In this document: positions 9,224 through 23,300 of the stretch, piece after piece
How positions within the stretch are numbered: the first letter of the stretch is position 1
Layout of the letters: every line of letters starts with the position of its first letter
NCBI GenBank assembly: GCA_963680875.1
Contig: OY804576.1
Coordinates: 80,108,711-80,172,710, forward strand
Source: Bathymodiolus brooksi
Lineage: Eukaryota > Mollusca > Bivalvia > Mytilida > Modiolidae
DNA length: 64,000 nt
Reading direction: 5' to 3'
Made by a program: the position numbers and the translations under genes
Notes under the pieces: generated by a model
Database searches by the model: none
Told to the model about the DNA's origin: nothing
The model's input: only the letters and a program-made list of their open reading frames with translations

Positions 9224-12200
9224 GTGAGTATCTTCTACTCCTATACTGTAGTTTTGATAGAATTTAAGTAAGATATATAAATTACTAGATAATAATTAAC
9301 CTTGTTGTGTATGATCCTCCAACTGAATTGTAAAAATTGGTCACAAACCAAGGGCTGTCATGGTCGTGATCTTGATCGTATGGTAATTAAATTTATGACT
9401 ACCTATACAATCGGTGCCTATCACCACTAAAGTTGTGAGTTCGAATCCTGCTCATTACGAAGTGTATATGATGCAACATTATGTGATAAAGTTTGTCAGT
9501 GACTTGCGACAAATCAGTGGTTTTCTCCAGGTACTCCGGTTTCCTCCACCAATAAAACTGACCACCATGATATAGCTGAAATATTGTTGAAAGTGGCATT
9601 AAACACCATAAACCTGAACCTGTTCTCATTCTGAATATGTGGGGAACATTTGATTTACCACCAGATGTTAAGTGACCATCAATCACGCAATGTACTACTT
9701 ATAGAAGCAAACATCAGGTCATATAAGAAAAGTAGAAATGAATATGTAATTTTTTTATATTAGAATTCTAATTCACCTTACAACTTTTCTGAAAATTCTT
9801 ATGTTTTTATTTTGTTTTTGTATACTGAGCATGTTTTATTGTTTGAAATTTGAAGAAGTTCAGTTTGTTTACCCTGGTGATGATAATATCAATTTCATTT
9901 GTAATTTCAGGTCCATTCAAGCTGGTAAAGGAATTATTTAAGGAAGTAAAACCAGGTCTTTCTTATTATGCTGATAACCCCAAAAAGGTATATTGAATAG
10001 AGAAATATTCTCCTTATATTAATTAACAATATGAGTCATTGTAATCATTTTATGTCCAACTACTGATGTTAACTTTCATCCCCTAAATAATCGGGGCCTT
10101 GATGGCCGTGATCGTATGGTAGTTGGATATACAACTACCTATTTAATCAGTACCTATCATCACTAAAGTTGTGAGTTTGAATCCCACTCATGGCGGGGTG
10201 TACTCAATACAACATTATGTGATAAAGTTTTTCAGTGACTTGCGACAGGTCAGTGGTTTTCTCCGGATACTCCAGTTTCTTCCACCAATAAAACTGACCA
10301 CCACGATATAACTGAAATATTGTTGAAAGTGGCATTAAACACTATAAACCAAACCATTGATTTAGACTGTTTGAATGTTACATGTGTACTATAAATATTT
10401 TATTTTATAGGGAGCAGAAAGTCTACGAGAATTACTTAATATAGCCCTGGCTGAAGTACCGAGTGAATTACAGTCCAAAACACCAGTATCATTAATGGCT
10501 ACGGCAGGACTTAGATTGTTACCAGAAGGAGTGGCAGATAATTTACTTAACGAGGTATGTATTATTTTCTCCAGACGCTTTTACATGCATAAATTCCAAA
10601 ACATAAGTATGTCTTTAATAAATGGTCGCTGCAAAGATCTAAGCATCGTGAACAATGTGCTGAAATCGAATGTGTGGAAAGTTTTTATTTAGAAGTTTAT
10701 GGCATCTATATGTATTGGTAAAGGGTAATTATTAATAAAAACTAAGGTTCTCCTCCCTCAGGCATATCACCCACTGAAGTTGTGAGTTTGAATCTTGCAC
10801 ATGGCAAGGTGTACTCGATGCAACTTTATGTGATAAAATTTATCAGTGACTTGCTGCAGGTCGTTGGTTTTTTTGGGTACTCTGGTTTCCTCCACCAATA
10901 AAACTGGCCGCCACGATATAAGCTGAAATATTGTTGAAAGTGGCGTTAAACACAATAACCCTAACCCTTAATTACTTGTGATTACATACGAACCTATATC
11001 TTTCAGCTTTGACCAAATTTTATATTTAGTTTTAGAGTACAATGAACTTATCCTGATAATAACTCTGTATAATGTTGTCATATATTTGTTTTATATAGGT
11101 ACGGGTTATACTAAAAGAATATCCATTCAAATTAGCTGACGATGGTGTAGCTATCATGGATGGAACAGATGAAGGTAGTTATTCATTTTATTCCACTTTG
11201 AATTTCAAAAGAATATTACATTAGTAATAACCAGCATTAGTATATAACACTGTTCACAATAGTGTTTAAAGTGGCCGGGACATATAGTGTTACCCATGTA
11301 ATTCCGAAATAAAACAGTTGCGACCACTTTTTTTTGCTATGCTTTGAGATATTGACTTGATATTTGGTATGTGGGTGTATAATAATAAGTTACAGATCAA
11401 GTTTACGTTTCGTTCCGGTCCAATGATTTTTGGCCGAGTTATGGCCCTTGGACTTTGAAATTTGGCCAAATATTTAGTTGTCAATCCTTTTTTTAGCTAT
11501 GCTTGGAGATATTGACTTGATGTTTGATATATGAGTGTATAATGATGAGTTACAGATCAAGTTTACATTTCGTTCCGATCCAATGATTTTTGGCCGAGTT
11601 ATGGCCCTTGGACTTTGAAATTTGGCCAAATATTTAGTTGTCAATCCTTTTTTTAGCTATGCTTGGAGATATTGACTTGATGTTTGATATATGAGTGTAT
11701 AATGATGAGTTACAGATCAAGTTTACATTTCGTTCCGATCCAATGATTTTTGGCCGAGTTATGGCCCTTGGACTTTGAAATTTGGCCAAATATTTAGTTG
11801 TCACCACTTTATTTCACTATGATTTGAGATATTGACTTGATTTTTGGTATGAGAGTGTATAATCATAAGTTACAGATCAACTTTGAAATTTATTTGTTAT
11901 TCTTAACCTATTACTGAGGGAATTAAAAAAGGGTGAAACATTTGCGAGCCTCCTTAATATTCACGGCGGGGACATTCGTGTCGTTCCGACATATCTAGTT
12001 TTATACAGTGAAACCAGTCTAAATCCGAACCTCCTTGGGACAAACTTTTGTGTTCGGAATTGACAGGTGTTCAGTGTACAAAGGTTAAATTAAAAAATAT
12101 TTCCTTCTCTGGGACTTTATTTAAAGTTCAGTTTATAAAGGATTCCAGATTTTTCAGGAGAAAACCACCAACCTGTCGGAAATCACTGACAAATTTTATC

Positions 12201-15200
12201 ACATAATGTTGTATTGAGTACACCTAGCCATCAACGGGAATCAAACTCACAACTTTAGTGGTGATAGGCACTGATTGCAAAGGTAGTTGTAAATCCTACT
12301 ACCATACAATCATGACCACGATGACCCCTAAGTCTTTTCAGAAACTACTATTCTAAGCTGATTAAAACCAGATTATACATAAATTATCATTGCATCATAA
12401 ACAGATAATTTTTAATTAAGTGAGCAATGCAGGCTCAAGTGAGTATCCAGTTTAGCACTTTCATTCGTTTGTATTTAAAGAAGTTGATACTATATATAAA
12501 ATTTTAACGATTTTATTTGAAAATCATACACGAAAATATTCTATTGTTTGTATTTTACTTTCAGTTTTTTATTGCACAACGTGTAATATGTTCATATCGG
12601 CAGTTGTGATGAAAAAGGAATAATAAACTACCTGTAGAATTTGCACCTCTTAAAAATAACCTGCCACCAGTAAATGGTAATTAAGTCTCCCAAACAACGT
12701 TTGGAGACTTATTGTTTTTGCTCCGTTTCTTATTATTATTATTATTATTCTTCTTCTTCTTGTTCTTGTTATTCTCCTTTCTTTCCGTGCACCATGAACT
12801 TGTCCATGGCAGATCTCAGAAACTACAGGACAAAATTTCATGAAACTTGGTGGAGTTAAAGATATATGTTTCTAGTTGATCCAAAAGTTTTCAGATTTGT
12901 GGTAAAGGGGGTCAAAGCCATATATTTGGGGGTTCAAAGGGGGTGGGGGTTACTATAGAATCCTATGGGAAACTTGAAATTTCGTACATTAATGTTGATA
13001 ACTGGATAATGATAGAGACATAAATTTTGACATAGTGATAGGTCACCATTAGAGGAGCAATTCTGCGTTTTCAAAATTTTCAAGATGTCTGCCATTTTCA
13101 AAATGGCTGCCAAAACACGGCATAAAAATGGGGGGGTAAAAATTCAACATTGTCCGATATCATCAAAATTTGATATGTGGGTAGATAGTAGTTCTAATAA
13201 TAAAACCCTAAATGCTCGCTTACTCGCAAGGGTTATAACGGGATGCCATTACACGTAATGGAGCAGCCGCCGAGATTTTTTGCGCTCGCTTACAGAGTTT
13301 CTGACACCTGCATTTATCAATAATAAGACATAACCTTTCCTTTTGTCCATTATTATAACAAGTTTTTATCACCTACCAGTATTTTAGAATGTAATTCCCA
13401 CAAAATAAAAATCCATGTTTACTTTCACTCTGAACATTTTGAATTTCGTCATTTCCGGCCTCACTATTTGGATGTCGATACCATATTTGGCGATTAAGGC
13501 GTGAATATTTACATCAGCCGTCGTAAGCATCGTAGTAAGAAATACCATATTTAGAAAAGCTCCGCCTTCCGTAGTTTCCGGTTATGACAAACGATCGATA
13601 AATTTGAACAAGGTTGTTGCTACCTTTGAAAAGCATATATTTCTCAGCCAAACCGATTTAACAAAGACTGGGATCATCAGTAATAGTTATAATGAAATGT
13701 TTGAAGTGTAAATAGTGAGTTTTTATGTTTCAACTGCAACTTTTGTTTTGCTCCATTGTGACGAATGGGACCGCGTTGTAGCTCTGCCGAGACACAAGTT
13801 TGTCACAGGAGCTACATTATTGCAGCTAGGTAGATAGTGTCAGTGGCCGGTTTGGGAGACTTCATAATCGTTAGATTATAATCATATCTTGTTTATTCAA
13901 AATTTATTTGTATGCTTAAAAAACTAATATACAATGGTATCAATAATATATGTATAAATATTAAATTATTACAGGTGTTTATAGCTGGATGACAGTTGCC
14001 TTTCTTACTGGTAAGTGATGATATATTTCAGAAATCAAAAGTTTAAAAAGGTCTTCTTTATTCCACCTAAGAACCATGCAAACAGTTGTTACATGGAAGA
14101 AGTAGCATTTACAATTTATACAAAGAAGGTACTTATTATGAAGGGGAGATAACTCTTGATAGAACAAAAAAAAGTTACAATACACATTAATTAAAATAAA
14201 ATTGACTACTCAATAATGGACAAATCGTATATACTTGCATTTCATTCATTGCATACTTCATGAATATCATAAAAATTTGCAAATTTTCAGTTTGCTCAGC
14301 ATTTTATATTCAGCATAAGAATAATTCTTACCTTTATTGTTTAGATATTCTAACATAATTGTCTAAATGTTGTCTTATATATACTGCTTTACTTTTTAAG
14401 TCAGGTTCTTTTTGTTATAAATAATATAGAGAGGTCGCATTAACGTGAAAATTCAAACTGCATCGATGGTGTAATGGTTAGAGGACTTGCCTTGAGTGCA
14501 GTAGATTGTGAGTTTGAGCACCGGTCGGGTCAAATTAAAGGCTAAGGAATTGGTATTTGTTGTTTCTCCACTAAGCACGCAGCATTAAGGAAGAAGAGCA
14601 AAGAATGGTTTGCTCGGAATCAGGATAATGTGTTCGTGTGGAGCGACATGTATACATGTGAACTGTTGTTTCATTAAGCTAGAACCATAAAAATCCAACT
14701 GACAATGTTGGACTAATACAAAGCAGACATCATTATCATCTCATGGAATGTAACTTGTTCTCGCCATGATATATAGCTGAAAAATTGTTCATTTGTCATT
14801 AAGCAACAATTACTTACTCACTAACTAAGAATAATTTCATACCAGATCACTTATTCAGTCAAGAGATTGTAACAGGTAATGTGTGGCAGTTTTATATAGA
14901 CATGAGAGGTGGTATTACATTGATTAAATTTGGCAAAGTGGCATTAAACTCGATTAATTTTAATTTTGCAGGAGATCTATCTGGAGCAAAGAGTAATGTG
15001 GCAGCTTTAGATATGGGAGGTGGCTCTACACAGATAACATTTGTTCCTTCTCAAATGGTAATAATTGACAAGGATTTAAATGTCTTCTTTCATCTATGGT
15101 GGTTTTTCTCAAACTTTTGTTGACAGTGTGTAAGAGAAGTCAGTAAAAGAAATGTGGAGTAATTTGAATATATATATATATTTATATATATATATATATA

Positions 15201-17290
15201 CGTCTGAAAATTAAACCAAACAGTGTTAGAATCGGATTTTTGAGCTGTCAAATTTTTGTTTTTCCCTTGACGGGATTTGAACCCACACCATTGATACACT
15301 GCAGCACCATTCGCTTAGCCTTACGTCCAGCGCCCTAGACCACTCTACCACATCCACTCCCTAAAAAAGGAGCTTCAATAATCGTAGTGTTACCTTTTCT
15401 CGTAAGGCAAATCTAGGGATAGACGTAAGACATGTGTATAAGCGTGTGTAGATGGTACATATATACTTAATATTATAATTTGACAGCAATCTAACTCAGC
15501 AATTTTTAATATATTGTATAGGTTAATGAAGAATTCATTATACAGTCACAGAAAATAAAGTATATTATACAAACGTCTAGAAGCAAGTGACAACCATACA
15601 ATATATCTGTCCCACTGGATCTCAAAGTTACGAAGGATACTAGGTTAATACTAAATATTATATACAGTGCTCCCTCGGTCTATTGCCCCCCCGTTTTATC
15701 GCCAACCTCGCCTATCGTCAAAATTCTCGTCTGTCCCGATTTCCCCCATTAAAAATACCCCGTTATACTGCCAAACTCTGCTACCGCCATCCGCCACAGG
15801 TTTTCAGACACAAAAGTCGTAAAACCAATATAAATTCCCCCGTTAGTACCGCCCACAACTACCTTTTGACAGCTGTGTATTGATCGGTAATTATGAAATG
15901 TGAAAACTGGTCATCGGACACCGTCATTGGTCTCATAGTTGAGGGTCGGAACAGGTGATCAGTTGTTTTGATTAGAATAATTAGCCTACCTGTATTTACT
16001 TTTCTAGTGATTACATTTGTATTTTTAATCCTGAGTAAAATTTGTAATTTAATTAGTTGTCATCAAAATGTCGTGCTTGAAGAGAAAGCGTAATTAATTA
16101 GACGACAAACAAAAACGTGCAATTATAAGTTATGCAAAGGAAAATACAAAATTAACATAACAACAAATTGCCGATAATTTGACAATTAAATGGGATCTTC
16201 CAATAACCCCACAAATGAAAGATGGCTGCCACCACATGACAAAGGTTAGCATACATGGATGACCTTCTGGGGAAAATTGTTTTGAAAATCAATGTTTCTG
16301 AAGGAGTGAACCATTTAAAAGGAAAATTGGTGGTAATGATCCTCTACAAAATATATGCTGATTGATTATCCAAGATGGCTGTATCTGTATGACCTAAGAG
16401 AAAATGAATATTTTTTTCTCTCGGAAATTGCAAACTTATTAAAGCCAAACAGTAAATTAATATCACTGGATGGTTCCATACAAAAATTTATGAATTTTAT
16501 ATGGAACAGGAATTAAAGATGGCAAACACTGCAAGACAAAGTTTGACATATGACCCTATGGTTAAAGTAAAATTCTTCTTGCTTGTCTGAAACCACTGAA
16601 TTCATTTGAAAACAAACATGGATTGAATGTTACTTGTATTGTCCTCTACAATGTTTATGTTATGAGGGAATAAACAATAAAGATTAGCCACCACTGGAAA
16701 AAAGGATTCAATGTGAAAATGTCACATGTGGAGCAGGAACTGCTAACCCTTCCTGAGCACCTGAGTTCACCTCCAGTTTTTAGTGGGCTTTGTGGTGCTC
16801 GATCTTTAGTTTTCTGTGTAATATTTTGTAGATCATTGTTTGTCCTTTTTTCGTCTTTCTTTTGTCCATTGTGTTGTCTGTCCTTCGATTTACGACTTCA
16901 GATTGCCCCTTTGGTATCTTCAAATCTTTCTTAATATATCTTCTCAATATCCACAAACCTGATTGAACTCAAACGGTACTTAAATGGGGTTTGTTCCCAT
17001 TTCGCCTTAGTTGAGTATTTACATATTAAAAAATATTCCCATTTCGCCTTAGTAGAGTTGTTATGATCAGATATACTGCAATAAGGCAAAATGAGAAGTT
17101 GTGTAAACACTAATTAATTAAAAGGTGTCATTTGTTTGTTTTGCAATTTAGTTGTAATTAAGTGTAAATATGATTTAAGGTAAATAGATAAGATAAAAAG
17201 AAGTAAATGATATCTATAACATTTTTATTGAATAAATATATGATAAAGAATTACAATATATATGGTGATGAGAATAAAGATATATAGATG

Positions 17291-17322
<32 letters not shown>

Positions 17323-20300
17323 CAAATGATCATTGGACAATAAACCAATAATTTATAACCTGAATTAATTAATTTCTTATTTCATCATTAGTAAAAGTTT
17401 TGATCTGTTATTGCTGCATTGGTTTTCAGGACACATTACATACAGTACCAAAAGATTTTGCAGAAACTATAGAACTATTTAAGAAGAAAATAAGTTTATA
17501 CACACATAGGTAAGAATTACAGGATCTGCTAAATGGATGAAATCTTTCTGTTCTTATATGAGTTATTCACAATTTGCAATTTGTAGAAATCTATGATTAT
17601 GAATTTTCTTGACCAACAGAATCTAATTTAACTTGAATGAGATTTATCACATATTATCTGATGTAGTCTAATGCAATTTGTTACATGGCCGATAAGAATT
17701 TTACATGGCCGATAGGAATATTTACATTGCCAATGGGAATTGTTACATGGGCAGTAGGAATTGTTGTTACATGACCAATTGGAATTGTGGTTGCTTTACC
17801 AATAGGAAATGTGGTTGCTTGGGCAACTGGAATTTTTTCATGGCCAATGGTAATTGTTACATGTCCAATTGGGATTTTATATGATCAATAGGAATTTTTA
17901 CATGGCCAATAGGAATTTGTACATGACCAATAGTAGTTTTTACATGATCAATAGGAATTGTTACATGGTCAATAAGAATTGTTGTTACATGGTCAATAGG
18001 AATTGTGGTTGCTTGGCCAACAGAAATTTTTACATGGCCAATAGGAATTTTTGCATGGCCAGTAGGAATTTGTACATGACCAATAGGAATTATTGTTACA
18101 GGGCAAATAGGAATTGTTATTACATGGCCAATAGTGGTTGCTTGGCCAGTAGTAATTTTACATGACCAATAGGAATTGTTATTACATGGCCAATAGGAAT
18201 CATCGGCCACATGAATGAGAGCTGATCATTTTCTTTCTTTCTTAGTTATTTAGGGTATGGATTAATGTCTACAAGATACAGACTACTGGGAGGAAAGGAA
18301 AAGAAAGGTACTGAATTATTTTACAGAAAGATTCTAAATACAGTCAAACTTGTCCATGTGATCACCTCTATTAAGCAGCCACCTGTATTAAAAGGTCACC
18401 TTTTTCTTGTTCTGTCATATTTTTTTTTATATGAATTGAACCTCTTTTAAGAAGTCACCTGTCATATAAGGCCACTTTTTTTTGTCCCAAAGGTGACCTC
18501 TTAATACAGGTTTGACTGTATAGATATTGGTTAACTTGATTGTTCTAAGTTGCATGATATTTACTGCATTTATTCATAGACAATGAACTGCATCGGTGAT
18601 GCAATGGTTAGTGTGCACACCTCAAGTGCGGTAGATCGTGAGTAAAACCAAAGATTATGAAATTGGTATTTGTTGCTTCTTTCTTAAGCATGCAGTATTA
18701 AGGAGAAAAAACACAGACTGGTTGGTTCAGAATCAGGATAATGTATCTGAGTGGGGCAACATGTCTATCCGTGGACTGTTGTTTCAGTGAGCTTGCACTA
18801 TAAAAATAGGACTAAGAGTCTTTGTCTAGTACAAAGTGGACCTCATCATCATTTCATTGAAAATTAACTTGTTCTCGTCATGATATAGCTGAAAAATTGC
18901 TGAATTGGCGTTAAGCAACACTCACTCACTCGATATTTTGAAATAGGATAAGGTGTTTTCTTAGATACCTTTAAAGTTATAATATAGTCCGTTCATAGTA
19001 ATTGTTTACACAATTTTCCCTGATTACTCAAATACACAGCTAAATCAAACTAAAACTGTATCTCCTTTCGGTTTCGACTTAACAAGGTTCTGCTATAATT
19101 GTTATCGTTTTAAAGCTAAAAAAAATACATGTGTTTCCACTGATATTTAAAAAAAATTGGATAGGTAGGTAAGCAAAACATTTTATTAAAAAAATTAGTT
19201 TTACCTAGGTTATACAGGACAAAGATCTGACTTTTAACAGTGCTTGTCTAAAAATAGTAATACAAACTTTAGGGTAGACACTAGAAATTAGAGTTGGTAG
19301 TGTGTGTTTGCCTTATTTATCTTGGGTATCTCAGAAACTTTGACAATTCACCGAAATGTCTTCATTAGTCCGTTCGACACAATGAATGTTTAGCTATATG
19401 TTTTGTACACGTACATATATATATATATATGAGATAATCACTGTTTATTTGCATAATTGTAAAATTGGAAACGCAAAACAAAATACAGATAGTTATGTTT
19501 CTTTATCTTTATTATGACAAAATCAAAAGTGATTTTGTCATTGTCTATTTTCCAGCCATATAATAATGCTTAGTTACAGGTACATGGAAGTTAATTCATC
19601 ATATATTTAATTTTGATTCCAAATATTTAATTTAGATAACAAAAAGAAACTTCGCAGTGTATGTTTACCACCAAAAGCTGATAGTGTGTGGACATTTGGA
19701 GGTGTTGTTTACAATGTCAGGTAAGACAATAGTTATAGTTTTTATGTTTTTTGCATCTGACTACCATCTCATTATTGTTGACTGATGGTCATACTTAGAG
19801 ACCAGTGATCCATCTGCTTTCTTCTTGCTGTACTTTTAACACGCTCTTGTTGTTGTTGAATCAGTATTTGAGGTCTGTTGCCAAGATCACTGTCTGTCTA
19901 GTGAGTAGGATAGCACTCCACTAGGCTGGGGTTTTCTAGATTAAAGGCCTGATTAGCATTGGTCCGTTTCCTCTTGATAGCAATTTGAATTTTGAATTTT
20001 GGTGTTTAAAGCCACTTTCAGCAATATTTCAGCTATATCATGCCAACCAGTTTTAGTGGTGGGAGAAGCTGGAGTACCCGAAGAGAACCACCGACCATGG
20101 GCAAGCAACTGGTAAACTTTATCACTTGCGGCTGCGAGTCGAGTGCACTCTTTTTTGTAATTTACAAAGCCGGGCGTGAACCCATGCCGTATTGGTGATA
20201 GGCGTGTATGAGTTGTTAGGTAATCCAACTACCTAACTCATTGGGCCACCCGGGCCCTGATAGCAATTTGGTCTACCTTTAAATATTGATACAATTTAGA

Positions 20301-23300
20301 GGGCATTTTGAGGTGCAGTTTTCAATGGTATGTAAAATTATTTACACAGTCTACCTGTAAATACAGACAGTGTGTAGTTGAAGTTTTAAATATCAGGTAT
20401 GATAGTTTACACTATCTGTCTTTAAAATAGGAAAATTTGTTATCATTGGTAATGTAATAATTTTTGTTAAATAGAACTTGATTTTTTTCCACTGAGCCCT
20501 CTGTCAATTACCCTTTTAATTCAACTATAGGTGCTATGGTGTTTAATGCCACTTTCAACAATATTTCATATATATCGTGGCAGCTTTATTGGTGAAGGAA
20601 ACCGGAGTACCAGGGGAGAAAACCACCGACCTGCCGCAAGTCACTGACAAACTTTATCACATCATGTTGTATCGAGTACACCTCGCCATGAGCAGGATTC
20701 GAACTCACAACTTAAATGATGATAGGTACTGATTGCACAGGTAGTTGTAAATCCAACTACCATATGATCACGACCACGACAGCTCCTCTGTCTATTTTGA
20801 TAAGATTCTGTATTATATTATCAAAATAATAAAATTAAACTGAGTTTTTATGATAATACTGCAAAACCTAATACAGTAGTCCATCTCTTACAAGGCTACT
20901 CCTTTAATTAAAAAGGGGTCTCTTTTGCAGGAGACTAATTGGCCTTTGGTATAAGTGGCATTATACGAGGAGGACTACTGTAGTCAGAGTTTAAGGTCCA
21001 TTTTATACTAGGTAAACAACAAACTCCTTGGTAATCTATTGACACTTAGTCTTTTATTTTTATTTACTTTTAATTTTATCATTGTAGTGGAGAATCTAGC
21101 AGTTCTTTTAACAGTTGCTACACCACAGTAAAGCAATTTGTCGGTGAAAAAATCAAGAATGTTCATGAGCTACAGAAACATAGCATATATATATTCTCCT
21201 ACTTCTTTGATGCAGCTAGAGATGCTGGGTTAATAGGTATGCATTTATCCATTGTATATATAGATTTACCCTGTATTGACTGTAAATTTTTCCTTGTGCA
21301 GTCACTGACAGTATCTAACTTTTTGCTATGATGTTGCTATATTAAACATCGGAATTTCACCTATGACATCTAGACATCTGATTTTTTGCAGGTTTTTGAC
21401 ATGGTGTGTTTTTTATTGAAATTTCAGCGTTTATTTTCATTAATGATGGATTTAATGCTTCAGGATAAAACAGAATATACATTTCTTGTATTTGGCACAG
21501 AACTTGCTACAAATACCCGGCAAGCCTTGCATTTCTCCCCATTGTTAAGCCTCAAACAAATAAATTTTATGTTCAGTGACAAGGGTTATATGTTCTATAT
21601 TAATCTATAATTTATAAATTTTTGCTTTGATATCACCGAATGATATTTTTAGTATCAAAGGACTGACCATGCTACTGAAAATTATCAGTCAGTGTAACGT
21701 CAAACACATTATGACTTTACAGATAAAAACGATAATGAATGTCTCGACATACATTATCACTTAGTACTCATTGTCACTTTAGTTCTGGTTTATTTATATA
21801 TAAACAAGAAGAGAAACACATTTTAACTTTAAATCTTCATTTCTATTTCAAAGTATGCATTCTAATTATATTTAGTGTATTAATTGATAACAAAATTCTT
21901 TTTTTATTGAGAGCTTGTTGCTTAAATTAAATATTAGTGTGGTATTAGGTATAACTTATATCAACAAGTACAGGTGTTCATGAAAGCCTTCTCCTACAAT
22001 GCAGGTGTTCAGTCTGCGACGTTAGTCACTAGCCCGATGCCCACGGCTATTAAAATAACGAGAGGGCTAGTTAAAGCTTTATAATGCTAGCCCGAACAGT
22101 CTAGTGAAAATATATGACCTTTAATTTATCTACAAAAAAAGCTCTGAATATTCAGATAACTTCTTGGTACGATTATTTGTATGCGTGAATGTCTCGCCGC
22201 TGTTTGTTTACCCTTACAAATGCATTGGTCACGTTGTTAAACTCGTGGAATTCACCTGAATCAAGTTTGGAATATGCTTTGTATCGTGGTTAACAAGAGA
22301 AAAATCCAGAGAGATTCCGTTTTGATAATACGACTAATTACCGATAAAAATATTTTTATTACATTTACTTCTCCTCGACTCGAGTCAACGGCACGGTTTT
22401 TTCGTTTCCATGTACGTTGCTGTCTGTACAATTTGATCGAATCAGTTGGTAATTAGCTGATGTAATCATACATGTGCAATTAATGAATATCATCAAGTTC
22501 AATAAATCATTATGATACGTTGGGTTAAAGGTGCCAAGCCATAAAAATTAAATACAATTTATATCTTTTATTCAGGTAGTTAAAATCAGGGAGGGCTAGT
22601 GAATTGTGGGACCTGACTTGCCCCCTGGGCTAGTTGTTGAAAAAGTGTTTGGCACAGACTGGGTGTTCATGAAAGCCTTCTCCTACAATTTAAAATACTG
22701 AAATGAACTTGATAACAATTTGGACAAAATATTTTGGTGAGAGGCGATTGTTCGTTTTGTTGATATTGGTAGATCTGGAATTGTTGACCATCACTGTTTA
22801 AACTTTCTTTTCATGATCAGAACAAAACTACTTTGTACAGGTAGTGTTATTTACTTTGCATATACACTCGTTCATTCACTCCGATTTAATGTATTTAGAA
22901 TTTTCATTTCTATTTTTTAGTTATTTGTGTTTTCATCAGATAACAAATATAATAAAAATTATCCTTTTTCTAATCTAAAAGTCATGTATTTCACATATTG
23001 CACTGGTGTGAGGATTTTTTTTATATTTATATTATAATTTTTTTCATTTTTATAGATCAACCAGACAGTACAATACATTTACACAACAAGACATCAAACA
23101 AACTATTTTGACATTTCCCCCGACCTAAATATATATATATATATATCAATGTATTGAATGAATACTAATGTCACCAGTTATTTCATATAAAATGTTCAGA
23201 GCTCCAGATCATTTTTAAAGTTGATGGGCAATACCCCTGTTTTCTATAAATAGGAGTATTAACATGTTTGTACATTTAGCCTCAATCAAAGAGTATATGA

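Noticed and set aside
13979..14185. 68-codon minus-strand frame over ENTPD exon 5
   Set aside because: Shadow of the exon and AT-rich intron; no family resemblance.
14458..14540. tRNA genes suggested by box A/B-like sequences (also at 8150, 18588, 37934, 41136, 47579)
   Set aside because: They lack complementary acceptor stems, are followed by a fixed SINE body and tail, and recur as families with target duplications.
17854..18210. 103-codon + and 117-codon - frames with YMANRN / PIGHV repeats
   Set aside because: They arise from the 21-bp minisatellite; both strands are open at once.
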